From: Streptomyces sp. NBC_01717 | GTDB lineage: Bacteria; Actinomycetota; Actinomycetes; Streptomycetales; Streptomycetaceae | Direction of reading: 5' to 3' | DNA length: 64,000 bases | Assembly: GCF_036248255.1 (NCBI RefSeq) | Contig: NZ_CP109178.1 | Span: 3,038,001-3,102,000, forward strand | Shown: one piece after another, positions 36,086 to 45,978 of the stretch | Layout of the letters: each line of letters begins with the position of its first letter | Position numbering within the stretch: position 1 is the stretch's first letter | Notes under the pieces: model-generated | The model's input: only the letters and a program-made list of their open reading frames with translations | Told to the model about the DNA's origin: nothing | Database searches by the model: none | Made by a program: the position numbers and the translations under genes

Positions 36086-36112
36086 CCCCCCGGTGCACAG
36101 GGCACCGAGGGG
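36086..36112 (-). terminator. Terminator of rnc
   Basis: CCCCCCGGTGC and GCACCGAGGGG form an about 10-bp stem with one bulge and 5-nt loop; on the minus strand it is followed by GGTTTGCC. It is 9 bp after the rnc stop. Confidence 0.55.
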
Positions 36113-36120
36113 TCGACGCG

Positions 36121-36948
36121 TCAGGCCGGAGCGACGTCCGTGGACGGCGACGGGTCGGCAGGGGTATCGGCGGCCCCTCCGTCGGCAGCGGCGGCCTTGG
36201 CCGCAGCTTCCCGTTCCTCCGCGGCGGCGCTGATCTCACGCCAGGCGGACTCGGCCGCCTGCTGCTCCGCTTCCTTCTTGCTACGGCCGGTGCCGGTGCC
36301 GTACGAGACACCACCGACGCGAGCAGCAGCAGTAAAGGTCTTCTCGTGGTCCGGGCCGGTCTCCGTGACGAGGTACTCGGGGACTCCGAGGCTCTCGCTC
36401 GCGGTGAGTTCCTGGAGGCTGGTCTTCCAGTCCAGGCCGGCGCCGAGGTTGGAGGACCTGTCGATCAGCGGGTCGAAGAGCCGGTGGACCAGCTCCGAGG
36501 CCACACTGAGGCCCTGGTCGAGATAGACCGCGCCGATCACCGCTTCAAGGGTGTCGGCGAGGATGGACGCCTTGTCCCTGCCGCCCGTGCCCTCTTCGCC
36601 CCGGCCTAGCCGGATGAAGGAGCCGAGTTCGAGGCCGCGGCCCACCTCAGCAAGTGCACGCGAGTTGACCACCGCGGCCCGCAACTTGGCCAGCTGGCCT
36701 TCGGGCAGGTCGGGGTGGGTGCGGTACAGCGTGTCCGTGACCACCAGGCCGAGCACCGAATCCCCGAGGAATTCGAGCCGCTCGTTGGTGGGCAGACCGC
36801 CGTTCTCGTATGCGTACGAGCGGTGGGTCAGCGCACGCACCAGAAGGGCGGACTCGAGGTGATACCCGAGCCGCCCTTCCAGAAGCGTGTGGGACGAGGC
36901 TGTGTTGACGTTGTCTGCCTGCTTCTTGGCGTGGGACAACTCAGACAT
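36121..36948 (-). CDS. rnc: Ribonuclease III
   Basis: 275 residues from ATG 36948 (GTG 36960 would add four). The RNase III signature [17 protein letters not shown] with catalytic Glu/Asp, the second acidic site [15 protein letters not shown], and a C-terminal dsRNA-binding domain ([17 protein letters not shown], then [16 protein letters not shown]) are all present. In S. coelicolor this is AbsB, a global regulator of antibiotic synthesis. It starts 19 bp after rpmF, in the DUF177-rpmF-rnc operon. Confidence 0.97.
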   Translation of the reverse strand: MSELSHAKKQADNVNTASSHTLLEGRLGYHLESALLVRALTHRSYAYENGGLPTNERLEFLGDSVLGLVVTDTLYRTHPDLPEGQLAKLRAAVVNSRALAEVGRGLELGSFIRLGRGEEGTGGRDKASILADTLEAVIGAVYLDQGLSVASELVHRLFDPLIDRSSNLGAGLDWKTSLQELTASESLGVPEYLVTETGPDHEKTFTAAARVGGVSYGTGTGRSKKEAEQQAAESAWREISAAAEEREAAAKAAAADGGAADTPADPSPSTDVAPA

Positions 36949-36967
36949 CGGGCCTCTCACCAGCCGC

Positions 36968-37141
36968 TCAGACCTCGAGGACCTGGCGCTTGTTGTACGT
37001 GCCGCAGCTCGGGCACGCGATGTGCTGCAGCTTCGGCTCCTGGCAACGCTCGCACGAAACCAGAGTGGGGACCGCAGCCTTCCACTGCGACCGGCGGTGG
37101 CGCGTGTTGCTGCGCGACATCTTCCGCTTCGGAACAGCCAC
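36968..37141 (-). CDS. rpmF: 50S ribosomal protein L32
   Basis: 57 residues. [20 protein letters not shown] is the canonical start; the zinc-binding CERCQEP...[10 protein letters not shown] pair is present, so this is the Cys-containing (C+) form. GTG start at 37141, three bases before the DUF177 stop. Confidence 0.98.
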   Translation of the reverse strand: MAVPKRKMSRSNTRHRRSQWKAAVPTLVSCERCQEPKLQHIACPSCGTYNKRQVLEV

Positions 37142-37143
37142 GG

Positions 37144-37812
37144 CTACTTCTCCTGCTTCTCGTCGACGCCCGCTTCGGCGCCGCCCATGTTGTCCTTCTC
37201 GCCGTCCGAAACGGTCTCGGCGAGTCCTTGCAATGCCGCCCAACGAATGTCGACGGCATCGTGGTGGTGACCGGGGTTCTCGTCCAGCCTGATTCCGCAT
37301 TCGGAACACAGACCGGCACAGGACTCCCGGCACACCGGCTGCATCGGCAGTGCGAGCACCACCGCATCACGCAGCACCGGCTCGAGGTCGAACAGGCCGT
37401 CCTCGATGAAGAGCCTGTCCTCGTCGTCCTCGGCGTCGTCGGCCGGTTCCGCTTTGATGCGGCCCCGGTCATCGGCGTCAGGGTACGAGAACATCTCCTG
37501 GAAGTCCGCCGCAACCTCTTGGCGCAGCGGCTCCAGACACCTTACGCACTCCCCCTCGGCCGACGCACGGGCGGTGCCTGTGACAAGCACCCCTTCCATG
37601 ACCGATTCGAGGCGGAGGTCCAGTTCCACCGGTGCGCCTTCCGGCACACCGATGACCCCGTCGATACCGAGGTCCTTGGGGGCGTCCACCGAGCGGGTCA
37701 GCCGCAGGAGGGCACCGGGACGCCGACCCAGCTCGTGCGTATCGAACACGAGAGGGTTTCGGTGGTCGAGGTGGCCGTTCAGGGCTTTTCCTGCTTTCGA
37801 AATCGTGTGCAT
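37144..37812 (-). CDS. DUF177/YceD family protein
   Basis: 222 residues as drawn. The family core (GSxxCxRCLEPL-type [20 protein letters not shown], then [16 protein letters not shown] and [13 protein letters not shown]) is intact; YceD proteins act in 23S rRNA accumulation/50S biogenesis and are always next to rpmF. The start is unclear: ATG at 37812 has no ribosome-binding site, whereas a CTG at 37782 has AGGAAAAG at the right spacing and begins right before [19 protein letters not shown], the conserved part. A CTG start seems likely. Confidence 0.88.
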   Translation of the reverse strand: MHTISKAGKALNGHLDHRNPLVFDTHELGRRPGALLRLTRSVDAPKDLGIDGVIGVPEGAPVELDLRLESVMEGVLVTGTARASAEGECVRCLEPLRQEVAADFQEMFSYPDADDRGRIKAEPADDAEDDEDRLFIEDGLFDLEPVLRDAVVLALPMQPVCRESCAGLCSECGIRLDENPGHHHDAVDIRWAALQGLAETVSDGEKDNMGGAEAGVDEKQEK

Positions 37813-37966
37813 GGCGCATCGCGCACCGTGGGAGGGGCCGACCGGTTCGGAGTCGAAGCGGGCAGCCGGGATCGCAGTCATACTCGCGACCGAAGGACCA
37901 GGATACTGGACGCGTAACCCTGCTCCCAATCGGGTCCGATTCCGGACCCGAATCGACCTGAATCGG

Positions 37967-39061
37967 TCAGCGCTCCTGCTCGTACCGGCGGAGCTGGTCG
38001 AGGTCGATCATGCTGGTGTCGAACAGGCTGGTCTCGTCGAGGGCGCTCTCGCCCTGCTGGTGAAGCCCCTGCTGCGGGAGGGGCTGGTGCTGCCAGCTGT
38101 CGTACCCCTGCGTCTGGCCCTGGTCGTAGCCCTGAGCCTGCAGCTGCGCGTGGCCCTGGTCGTAGCCCTGCTGCTGATAGGCGGCGTACGGGTCGGGCTG
38201 CTGCTGGTAGCCGTACATGTCCTGCTGGGGCTGCTCCTGGTACGCGTACGTCTCCGCGTAGCTCGGCTGGGCCTGCGCCGGGAAGTGCGGCTGGACCGGC
38301 TGGGGCACCGGCTGCGGCTCCGGGGCGGCGAGCTCGGCGAGACCGGCCCAGTGGTCCTCGTCGCTGGTGTGGCCCTGGCTGCCCGCGGCGTCCTGGGCGG
38401 CCATGTGCGCGCCGAGCTCGTCGGTGGCGACCCGGCCGTGCAGCTTCTGCCGGCCGCGGCCGACCGCCTCCAGGGTCTTGGCCAGCACGGCTTCGAAGGC
38501 GCCGAGCTTGGTGTCGACGTAGTCGTCTGCGCGACGCTGCAGTGTTGCCGGGTCGGTGCTGCGCTCCGGGGCCTCGGCGAAGTCCGGGTCCTCGTACCCC
38601 TGTTCATCGAAGGCCTGGCCGCGGCCGAGGAGCTTCTCACGGCCACGGTCGACGGAGCCGATCGTCTTGGTGAGGACGACCTCGAAGTTGGCGAGCTTGC
38701 TGTCGACGTACTCGTCGGCCTCGGCGCGGACCTCGTCGGCCTCCCGGCGGGCCTCGTCGAGGATGCGGTCGGCCTCGGACTGGGACTGCCGGGCGATCTC
38801 GGTGTCGGAGACCAGTGAGCCGCGCTGGGCGTGGGCGGACTCGATGATCCGCTCGGCCTCCTGGCGGGCCTGCTCGACCAGCTGCTCCCGGCCGCCGAGG
38901 AGCTCCTGGGCGTGGGCGAGCGAGCCGGGGAGGGCCTCACGTACCTCTTCGAGCATCGCGAGCAGCTCGGCGCGGTTGACCACGCACGACGCCGACATGG
39001 GCATGGACCGGGCGTTCCCGACCGCTTCGACGATCTCGTCGAGCTTCTTCTGCACGTCCAC
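37967..39061 (-). CDS. DivIVA-like coiled-coil protein with Gln/Tyr-rich tail
   Basis: 364 residues. About 1-190 is a long coiled coil with two similar segments (EYVDSKLANFEVVLTKTIGS and DYVDTKLGAFEAVLAKTLEA), an internal duplication, each followed by a DRGREKLLGR / GRGRQKLHGR repeat. After residue 240 comes a low-complexity Gln/Tyr/Pro-rich stretch ending in a short acidic FDTSMIDLDQLRRYEQER. The N-terminus lacks the DivIVA membrane-binding crossed loop, so the usual label cell division initiation protein is only loosely supported. It lies between coaD and the rpmF operon. Confidence 0.85.
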   Translation of the reverse strand: MDVQKKLDEIVEAVGNARSMPMSASCVVNRAELLAMLEEVREALPGSLAHAQELLGGREQLVEQARQEAERIIESAHAQRGSLVSDTEIARQSQSEADRILDEARREADEVRAEADEYVDSKLANFEVVLTKTIGSVDRGREKLLGRGQAFDEQGYEDPDFAEAPERSTDPATLQRRADDYVDTKLGAFEAVLAKTLEAVGRGRQKLHGRVATDELGAHMAAQDAAGSQGHTSDEDHWAGLAELAAPEPQPVPQPVQPHFPAQAQPSYAETYAYQEQPQQDMYGYQQQPDPYAAYQQQGYDQGHAQLQAQGYDQGQTQGYDSWQHQPLPQQGLHQQGESALDETSLFDTSMIDLDQLRRYEQER

Positions 39062-39159
39062 CGTGTGCTCGCCACTCTCTACTGCTGATTGGAGACGGAC
39101 GGGACGACTGTACGGCCAGTCGGCGCCCGTCCGACACCTGGTGACGGGCTGTCAGTGCT

Positions 39160-39669
39160 TCACTCCTGGGCGAGCCGGTCCACGAGGGCCCGGTGGACCA
39201 GCGGCGGCAGCAGGTGCGAGACATCGCCGCCCCAGGTCGCGACCTCCTTGACCAGGGAGGACGACAGGAAGCTGTACGTGGGGTTGGTCGGTACAAAGAG
39301 CGTCTCGACGCCGGAGAGGCCGTTGTTCATCTGGGCCATCTGCAGCTCGTAGTCGAAGTCACTGACGGCTCGCAGGCCCTTCACGATGGCCGGGATGTCG
39401 CGCTGCTTGCAGAAGTCGACCAGGAGGCCGTGGAAGGACTCGACCTGGACGTTGCCGAAGTCGGCGGTGACCTGGCGGATCAGCTCGATCCGCTCATCGA
39501 CCGTGAACAGGCCCTTCTTGGACTGATTGATCATCACCGCGACATGTACGACGTCGTACAGCTTCGAGGCGCGGCCAATGATGTCGAGGTGTCCATTGGT
39601 GATGGGGTCGAACGACCCCGGACAGACGGCGCGGCGCAACTTGAGTCCCTCGCTCTCCGGTGCGGTCAT
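39160..39669 (-). CDS. coaD: Phosphopantetheine adenylyltransferase
   Basis: 169 residues of the nucleotidyltransferase fold. The HxGH-type motif reads [14 protein letters not shown], and [16 protein letters not shown] holds the second conserved block. It makes dephospho-CoA from 4'-phosphopantetheine and ATP. ATG at 39669 overlaps the rsmD stop by four bases (ATGA). Confidence 0.97.
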   Translation of the reverse strand: MTAPESEGLKLRRAVCPGSFDPITNGHLDIIGRASKLYDVVHVAVMINQSKKGLFTVDERIELIRQVTADFGNVQVESFHGLLVDFCKQRDIPAIVKGLRAVSDFDYELQMAQMNNGLSGVETLFVPTNPTYSFLSSSLVKEVATWGGDVSHLLPPLVHRALVDRLAQE

Positions 39670-40250
39670 CGTGCGTCTTCGCACGTAGAGGCGGCGCGAC
39701 CGTACCAAAGCGTCCCCTCGCCGTAGCGACGGGCCCGCAGTGGCTCGAATCCCTCGGGCCACTTGAATTCTCCGCCTCTGGTGCTCCGTTCCACGGTGAC
39801 GAGGGCAGCGTCCGTGAGCCAGCCCTGGGCGCGGAGTGTGAGCAGTATCTCGCCAAGATCGTCGTCGGTGACGACGTACGGCGGGTCCAGGAAGACCACG
39901 TCGTACGGGTCCGCGGGCGCCGGTCCTGTCACGATCTGTTCGGCTTTGCCGGTACGGACTTCGGCACCGGGCAGGCCGAGCGTGCGGACGTTGTCCCGGA
40001 CCGTGCGGGCGGCCCTGGTGTCTGCCTCGACGAGAAGGGCGTGGACCGCGCCGCGGGAGAGCGCTTCGAGGCCGACGGCGCCGGAGCCCGCGTACAGATC
40101 CGCGATACGGATGCCCTCCAGGGTGCCGAGGAGCGCCTCCCAGGTGGAGAAGAGGCCCTCGCGTGCGCGGTCGGAGGTGGGGCGGGTGCCGGTGCCGGGC
40201 GGGACGGCCAGGCGGCGTCCGCCGGCCGAGCCGGCGATCACGCGGGTCAT
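39666..40250 (-). CDS. rsmD: 16S rRNA (guanine966-N2)-methyltransferase RsmD
   Basis: 194 residues. SAM-binding [17 protein letters not shown] and catalytic motif DPPY ([10 protein letters not shown]) are present, and the N-terminal [15 protein letters not shown] is the family hallmark. It overlaps coaD by four bases, as in most bacteria. Confidence 0.97.
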   Translation of the reverse strand: MTRVIAGSAGGRRLAVPPGTGTRPTSDRAREGLFSTWEALLGTLEGIRIADLYAGSGAVGLEALSRGAVHALLVEADTRAARTVRDNVRTLGLPGAEVRTGKAEQIVTGPAPADPYDVVFLDPPYVVTDDDLGEILLTLRAQGWLTDAALVTVERSTRGGEFKWPEGFEPLRARRYGEGTLWYGRAASTCEDAR

Positions 40251-40320
40251 GGGTGTCTGAATCCTCGGGTCGGGGTGGCCCGCCGGGGTGGGGCGGGCGC
40301 CGTGCGTCCCACGATATGGC

Positions 40321-40350
40321 TTCGGGCCCGTTCGGGCCCGGGGGCCCCGT
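40321..40350. repeat. GC-rich hairpin repeat between rsmD and recG
   Basis: TTCGGGCCCG occurs twice in tandem (40321-40340), followed by GGGGCCCC; it folds into a very stable GC hairpin. It is downstream of recG, so it may terminate it. Confidence 0.5.
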
Positions 40351-40435
40351 CGGACACCTGGGTCTCCCCCGTCCTCAGCCGTTGTCGTCCGTCCGGTGCC
40401 CGGCTGCCCTCTCCTCCTGCGTTCAGACCTTGCGC

Positions 40436-42646
40436 TCAGCCCTTGTCGAGGTACTCCTCGCGCTCCTTGTCGAGCAGTGCGTCCAGGGCGGTGCGCAGCT
40501 CGGGCAGGTCTGTCAGCTCCGGGTCGGCGGCGACGACGGCGACGGCCTCCTCGCGGGCGGCGGCGATGACCTCCTCGTCGTCGATGACGGTGAGCATCCG
40601 CAGGGACGAGCGGACACCGGACTGGGCCTGGCCGAGGACATCGCCCTCACGGCGCTGTTCGAGGTCGATCCGGGACAGTTCGAAGCCGTCGAGGGTGGCC
40701 GCGACGGAGGACAGACGGGCCCGGGCGGGGCTCGCCTCGTGCGCCTCGCTGACCAGCAGGCAGAGGCCGGCGGCGGAGCCACGGCCGACGCGGCCGCGCA
40801 GCTGGTGGAGCTGGGAGACGCCGAACCGGTCGGCGTCCATGATCACCATCGCGGTGGCGTTGGGGACGTTCACCCCGACCTCGATGACGGTCGTCGCGAC
40901 GAGGACGTCGACCTGGCCCGCGGCGAAGCGGCGCATCACGTCGTCCTTGTCGTCGGGGTTCATCCTGCCGTGCAGCACCGCGATGCGTAGACCGGCGAGG
41001 GCGCCCTTGGTGAGCTGCTCGGCGATCTCCAGGACGGCGAGCGGCGGGCGCTTGTCGCCGTCGTCCTCGGGCGGCTGCTTCTTGCCCTTCTTCTTCTCGG
41101 ACTCGTCGTCGGCGTCGTCACCGATCCGGGGGCATACGACATACGCCTGATGGCCGTTCTCCACCTCCTCGCGGACCCGCTCCCAGGCGCGGGCGAGGAA
41201 GTGCGGCTTGTCCTTGGCGGGGACGACATGGCTGGCGATCGGCGAGCGGCCGGCCGGCAGCTGGTCCAGCACGGACGTCTCCAGGTCACCGAAGACGGTC
41301 ATGGCGACGGTACGGGGAATGGGTGTGGCGGTCATGACCAGCAGGTGCGGCGGCTGCTTGCCCTTGGACCGCAGGGCGTCACGCTGCTCGACACCGAAGC
41401 GGTGCTGCTCGTCCACGACGACCAGTCCCAGGTCATGGAACTGCACCTTGTCCTCGATCAGCGCATGCGTGCCGATCACGATCCCGGCCTCGCCGGTGAC
41501 CAGGTCCAGCAGCGCTTGACGGCGGGCCGCCATGCCCATGGAGCCGGTGAGCAGCACCACCTTCGTGCCGAGGTCGGAGCCGCCCAGCATTCCTCCCTCG
41601 GCCAGCTCGCCCATCATTTCTGTGATGGACCGGTGGTGCTGCTGGGCCAGCACCTCGGTGGGGGCGAGCATCGCGGCCTGTCCGCCCGCGTCGACGACGG
41701 CGAGCATGGCGCGCAGCGCGACCAACGTCTTCCCGGAACCGACCTCGCCCTGCAGCAGCCGGTGCATCGGGTGCTCGGTCGCCAGGTCGTCGAAGATCTC
41801 CTTGGAGACCTTCTCCTGGCCCTCGGTGAGGGTGAACGGCAGCTTGGCGTCGAATGCGTCGAGCAGCCCGCCATGGGCGGGGATCCGCGCCACCGCCGGA
41901 AGTTGGGTGTCCGCGTACCGGCGGCGGGCGAGCGCGACCTGGAGGACGAACGCCTCGTCCCACTTCAGCCGGTCCCTGGCCTCGGCGATGTCCGCCTTGG
42001 TCTGCGGACGGTGGATCTTCAGCAGCGCCTCGGGCAGCGGGGTGAAGCCACGCCCCTCGCGCAGGGAGGGCGGCAGCGGGTCGACGGCGTCCCGGGCGCT
42101 GGGCAGCACGGTGTCGACGGCCTTGGCGATCCGCCAGGAGTCGAGCTGCTTGCAGGCCGGATAGATGGGCAGCAGCTTCCCGGCGAAGGCGTCCACCGCC
42201 TCCGTGGCCTCGTCGGCGTCCGTGGCGTCGAGCAGCTGGTAGGTGGGGTGGGCGAGCTGCATCTTCCGGTTGAAGACGGAGACCTTGCCCGCGAACATCG
42301 CCCGGCGCCCGGGCAGCAACTCCTTGTGCGGCTTGTGCACGCCATGGCCGAAGAAGACCAGCTGGAGCCGGCCGCTGCCGTCGGTGAGGGTCACCTCCAG
42401 GCGTTTGCCCTTGCCGTTGTTGAACATCATGATCCGGGCGTCGGCGACCTGGGCGACGACGGTCACATGCTCGTCCAGCGGGAGGTCGGCCAGCGCGGTC
42501 AGCTTGCCGCGCTCCTCGTACCGCCGCGGGTAGTGGTGCAGCAGATCACCGACCGTATGCAGGTCGAGGTGTTCGGCCATCACCTTCGCGGTGGCACCGC
42601 CGAGCAGCTTCTTGAGGGGTTCGTCGAACGCAGACACGCGATCCAT
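40436..42646 (-). CDS. recG: ATP-dependent DNA helicase RecG
   Basis: 736 residues from ATG 42646 (GTG 42661 would add five). N-terminal OB/wedge domain (DLLHHYPRRYEERGKL), helicase motifs GEVGSGKT, DEQHRFGVEQR, TATPIPRT, and C-terminal RGRVGRGSAAGLC with QRREGDVLGQAQSG. RecG regresses stalled forks and branch-migrates Holliday junctions. A charged low-complexity insertion (EKKKGKKQPPEDDGDKR) sits between motifs IV and V. No strong ribosome-binding site precedes either start. Confidence 0.97.
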   Translation of the reverse strand: MDRVSAFDEPLKKLLGGATAKVMAEHLDLHTVGDLLHHYPRRYEERGKLTALADLPLDEHVTVVAQVADARIMMFNNGKGKRLEVTLTDGSGRLQLVFFGHGVHKPHKELLPGRRAMFAGKVSVFNRKMQLAHPTYQLLDATDADEATEAVDAFAGKLLPIYPACKQLDSWRIAKAVDTVLPSARDAVDPLPPSLREGRGFTPLPEALLKIHRPQTKADIAEARDRLKWDEAFVLQVALARRRYADTQLPAVARIPAHGGLLDAFDAKLPFTLTEGQEKVSKEIFDDLATEHPMHRLLQGEVGSGKTLVALRAMLAVVDAGGQAAMLAPTEVLAQQHHRSITEMMGELAEGGMLGGSDLGTKVVLLTGSMGMAARRQALLDLVTGEAGIVIGTHALIEDKVQFHDLGLVVVDEQHRFGVEQRDALRSKGKQPPHLLVMTATPIPRTVAMTVFGDLETSVLDQLPAGRSPIASHVVPAKDKPHFLARAWERVREEVENGHQAYVVCPRIGDDADDESEKKKGKKQPPEDDGDKRPPLAVLEIAEQLTKGALAGLRIAVLHGRMNPDDKDDVMRRFAAGQVDVLVATTVIEVGVNVPNATAMVIMDADRFGVSQLHQLRGRVGRGSAAGLCLLVSEAHEASPARARLSSVAATLDGFELSRIDLEQRREGDVLGQAQSGVRSSLRMLTVIDDEEVIAAAREEAVAVVAADPELTDLPELRTALDALLDKEREEYLDKG

Positions 42647-42813
42647 TGCACACCACACCACTGACAGAAGTCGCCCGCACCACCGGAATCCCCTGGTGCG
42701 GCGGCCGGCTGCTGCTTCAGCTGGGGCGGGCGGCGGAGGCGGCAGCCGTACTGGCGGCCGGGCTGCCCGACATCACGGCCGAGGACCATGCGGACCGGAC
42801 GCCGCACAAGTAG
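42646..42813 (+). pseudogene. Possible short coding remnant between recG and the DAK2 gene
   Basis: A plus-strand frame from a TTG at 42646 reads TEVARTTGIPWCGGRLLLQL and goes on to a TAG at 42813, about 55 codons with streptomycete-like third-position G+C. It has no ribosome-binding site and no recognisable family. It overlaps the recG start on the other strand. Probably a decayed or chance frame. Confidence 0.25.
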
Positions 42814-42958
42814 GGACCGGGCCCGCCAGGTGCCCGTTCTCTCCGCAATCGGCGGACGAGCTGGATTTCATCGCCCGGCGGGCAGTTGACCGGCGCTTTC
42901 AAGCCCGTCCGGCGATCGGGACGACGCTTCACGGGCGGCGGCGCCGCCCGTATCCGCC

Positions 42959-44596
42959 CTACTCCACGCCGATCAGCAGCGGCGTTCCCTGTCCGCCGCC
43001 CCGGTACACCACCGTGTCCACCGCCAGATAGCCCTCCCGCACATGCTCCTCCAGGGCGTCGGCCAAGGCGTCCGGTACGTCCTCGCCCAGTACCAGAGTG
43101 ACGAGTTCACCGCCCGCCGCGAGCATCCGGTCGATCACCGCCCGGGCCGTGCTGGGGACGTCCTCGCCGATGACCGCCACATCGCCTTCGATCAGGCCCA
43201 GGATGTCGCCGGCCTGGCAGATGCCCGCCATGGTCCAGGACTGCCGTTCGGCGACGGCCAGTTCGCCGTAGCGGGTGGCACCGGCCGCAGCGGTCATCGC
43301 CACCACGTCCTCGTCGAAGCTGCGGTCCGGTTCGTGGACGGCGAGCGCGGCGATGCCCTGGACGGCGGCCCGGGTCGGGATGAGGGCGACCCGGATGCCC
43401 TCGGTACGGGCCTGTTCGGCGGCGGCCGCCGCCGTGTGGCGCAGCTCTGCGTCGTTCGGCAGGAGCACCACCTCGCGGGCGTGCGCGCGGCGGATCGCGT
43501 CGACCAGTTCACCGCTGGCCGGCGGCTCCCCGGGCCGGGCGAGCACGGTGGTCGCACCGGCCTCGGAGCAGAGGCCGGAGAGCCCGGGGCCGGGAACCAC
43601 TACGACGACACCGCGCTGCGAGGGTTCGCTGTGGGGCAGGTGGACCCGGTCGGCGCCGAAGTGGGTGATCCGGATCCGGTACGGCCGGCCGGCCTCGACC
43701 CCGGCCTCCACCGCCGCACCCGCGTCGTCGACATGGACGTGGACGTTCCAGAGCCCGTCCCCGCCGACCACGACGAGCGAGTCACCGAGCCCGTCGAGCC
43801 GGGTGCGCAGCCGGTCGACCGCGTCGTCCCCGGCCTCCAGCAGATAGATCACCTCGAAGGCGGGGCCGTCCTGCGGTCCGCGCGCCGCGCAGTCCTCGGC
43901 CGCGGCAGTGGTCACGGGGGCGATGTCGGGGGCCACCCAGATGCCGTGTTCGGGCGTCTCCCCGGAGACCGCTTCGACGAGGGCCTCGAGGACGGTCACC
44001 AGACCCCGTCCTCCGGCGTCCACGACGCCCGCCCGCCCGAGGACGGCCAACTGTCCGGGGGTCTCGTCCAGCGCAGTGCGTGCCCCCTCGTACGCGGCCT
44101 GCACGACCGCCTGCGCACTCGGGTCGCCCGCCGTGCGCCCGGCGGCCTCGGCGGCCGCGGTGGCCACCGTCAGCACGGTGCCCTCGACGGGGTGGGCGAC
44201 GGCCTGCCTGGCCGCGGTCGCGGCCCGGGTCAGCGCGAGCCGCAGATGGTCCGCGTCGTGCCCGTCGGCCAGCACCCCCGCCATGCCGCGCAGCAGCTGC
44301 GCCAGGATCGTGCCGGAGTTCCCGCGGGCGCCGATCAGCGCCCCGTGCGCCATGGCCCGTACGGCATCGGCGAGGGCGGGCACGGACGCGCCGGTCTCGT
44401 GCCCGGCGAAGACCGCTTCGACGGCCCCTGCCGCGGACTCCACCGTCAGATAGAGGTTGGTCCCGGTGTCCCCGTCCGCGACGGGATAGACATTGATCGC
44501 GTCGATCGCCGCACGCTCCCGGCCCAGTGCTTCCAGGGCCAGCGAGCACCAGGTACGCACCGCGACGGCGTCCATGTCGTCGGCGGTCTGCGGCAC
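42959..44596 (-). CDS. DAK2-domain protein, FakA/YloV family
   Basis: 545 residues from GTG 44596 (AGGAGG 8 nt upstream). The N-terminal DAK2 kinase domain shows INVYPVADGDTGTNLY and MAHGALIGARGNSGTILAQL, the Mg-ATP and substrate loops of dihydroxyacetone-kinase-like fatty acid kinases; the C-terminal half is the FakA-specific region. With a DegV-type FakB partner, FakA phosphorylates fatty acids. No FakB gene is near, so function is assigned by family only. Divergent from rpmB. Confidence 0.9.
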   Translation of the reverse strand: MPQTADDMDAVAVRTWCSLALEALGRERAAIDAINVYPVADGDTGTNLYLTVESAAGAVEAVFAGHETGASVPALADAVRAMAHGALIGARGNSGTILAQLLRGMAGVLADGHDADHLRLALTRAATAARQAVAHPVEGTVLTVATAAAEAAGRTAGDPSAQAVVQAAYEGARTALDETPGQLAVLGRAGVVDAGGRGLVTVLEALVEAVSGETPEHGIWVAPDIAPVTTAAAEDCAARGPQDGPAFEVIYLLEAGDDAVDRLRTRLDGLGDSLVVVGGDGLWNVHVHVDDAGAAVEAGVEAGRPYRIRITHFGADRVHLPHSEPSQRGVVVVVPGPGLSGLCSEAGATTVLARPGEPPASGELVDAIRRAHAREVVLLPNDAELRHTAAAAAEQARTEGIRVALIPTRAAVQGIAALAVHEPDRSFDEDVVAMTAAAGATRYGELAVAERQSWTMAGICQAGDILGLIEGDVAVIGEDVPSTARAVIDRMLAAGGELVTLVLGEDVPDALADALEEHVREGYLAVDTVVYRGGGQGTPLLIGVE

Positions 44597-44854
44597 GTGG
44601 TGTTCCTCCTGGAGAGCGGCCGTGGGCGGCTGGCTGAACCGCAGAGTAGTCCGGTCCGGTGGGCCCGGCAGGGACAGGGGCGGGGCGGACGGCGGCGAAA
44701 CCCATGGTAGTTTCGTTCTACCGACGCAGCCGTTGTATGCTGCTTCGGTTGCCCGATGAGAGTCGGGCCATTCCTCCGGTACCGCCACTTCAGTCAAATG
44801 ATTCCGGCGCGCCGGAATTCACTGTAAGTGCATCTGAAGTCTTTGGAGTGACCC

Positions 44855-45040
44855 GTGGCTGCCAACTGCGACGTCTGCGGCAAGGGGCCGGGCTTCGGCA
44901 ACAACATTTCGCACTCGCACCGCCGTACGTCCCGTCGCTGGAATCCCAACATCCAGCGCGTGCGTGCCGTGGTCGGTCGGACGCCGAAGCGGCTCAACGT
45001 CTGCACCTCGTGCATCAAGGCCGGCAAGGTCGCGCGCTGA
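44855..45040 (+). CDS. rpmB: 50S ribosomal protein L28, zinc-binding form
   Basis: 61 residues. [20 protein letters not shown] and [12 protein letters not shown] carry two CxxC pairs, so this is the C+ paralogue that needs zinc. GTG start; GGAG 7 nt upstream. It sits alone, divergent from the DAK2 gene, with a strong terminator downstream. Confidence 0.98.
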   Translation: MAANCDVCGKGPGFGNNISHSHRRTSRRWNPNIQRVRAVVGRTPKRLNVCTSCIKAGKVAR

Positions 45041-45073
45041 CGTTCCCGTCGTAGCGCAGCCTTCCGGTTGCCC

Positions 45074-45107
45074 AAAAAGCCGGTCCACCTCGGTGGACCG
45101 GCTTTTT
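45074..45107. terminator. Bidirectional terminator between rpmB and thiD
   Basis: AAAAAGCCGGTCCACC paired with its complement (45074-45089 and 45092-45107); an intrinsic terminator for both strands with A- and T-runs. About 33 bp after rpmB and 16 bp after thiD. Confidence 0.93.
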
Positions 45108-45123
45108 GCTGTGCGCCGGTCCC

Positions 45124-45936
45124 TTACAGCCGCCACCCGTGGTCGACGGGGCCGATCCCGGCGCCCAGCGGGAAGCCTGCCGCGATCGCCCCGGTGACGT
45201 ACTCCTTCGCGGCCCGTACCGCAGTCGGTACGTCCTGCCCCCGGGCCAGCCCGCAGGCGATCGCGGAGGCCAGGGTGCAGCCCGTGCCATGGGTGTGCCG
45301 GTTGTCGTGCCGGGGGGCACGCAGCCAGTGCTCCTCGGTGCCGTCCGTGAGCAGGTCGACCGGTTCGCCGGGCAGATGCCCGCCCTTGATGACGACCCAG
45401 CGCGGTCCGTATCCGAGGATCTCCCCGGCGGCCCGCCGCATTCCGGACTCGTCCGTGACGGTCACTCCGGTGAGCTGTGCCACCTCGTCCAGGTTGGGGG
45501 TCGCCACCGTCGCGACCGGCAGGAGCTTCTGCCGTACGGAATCGAGGGCTTCGGCGGCCAGCAGCGGATCGCCGTGCTTGGAGACCCCGACCGGGTCGAC
45601 GACGACCGGGGCGTCGGTCGCCGCGAGAAGTGCGGCGACGGTCTCCACGAGTGCGGCCGACGCCAGCATGCCGGTCTTCACCGCCTGGACCCCGATGTCG
45701 TCGACGACGCTGCGGTACTGGGCCCGGACAGCCTCCACGGGCAGCTCCCACGCGCCCTGGACACCCAGCGAATTCTGCGCCGTCACCGCGGTGATCACGC
45801 TCATGCCGTGCACGCCGTGCGCCAGCATCGTCTTCAGATCGGCCTGAATGCCCGCACCGCCGCCGGAATCCGATCCGGCGACGGTGAGTACACGGGGTGG
45901 TACGAGCGGTGCGGCGGGGGATGCAGATATGGGCAT
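45124..45936 (-). CDS. thiD: Hydroxymethylpyrimidine/phosphomethylpyrimidine kinase
   Basis: 270-residue ribokinase-fold enzyme, making HMP pyrophosphate for thiamine. Substrate-site [20 protein letters not shown], the DPVGVSKHG region and ATP site [15 protein letters not shown] are present. Follows thiL by 42 bp in the direction of transcription. No TPP riboswitch was seen upstream. Confidence 0.96.
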   Translation of the reverse strand: MPISASPAAPLVPPRVLTVAGSDSGGGAGIQADLKTMLAHGVHGMSVITAVTAQNSLGVQGAWELPVEAVRAQYRSVVDDIGVQAVKTGMLASAALVETVAALLAATDAPVVVDPVGVSKHGDPLLAAEALDSVRQKLLPVATVATPNLDEVAQLTGVTVTDESGMRRAAGEILGYGPRWVVIKGGHLPGEPVDLLTDGTEEHWLRAPRHDNRHTHGTGCTLASAIACGLARGQDVPTAVRAAKEYVTGAIAAGFPLGAGIGPVDHGWRL

Positions 45937-45978
45937 ACCCCGAAATCTACTCCGGGCGCCGGAGCTGCCGGGCGCCCC

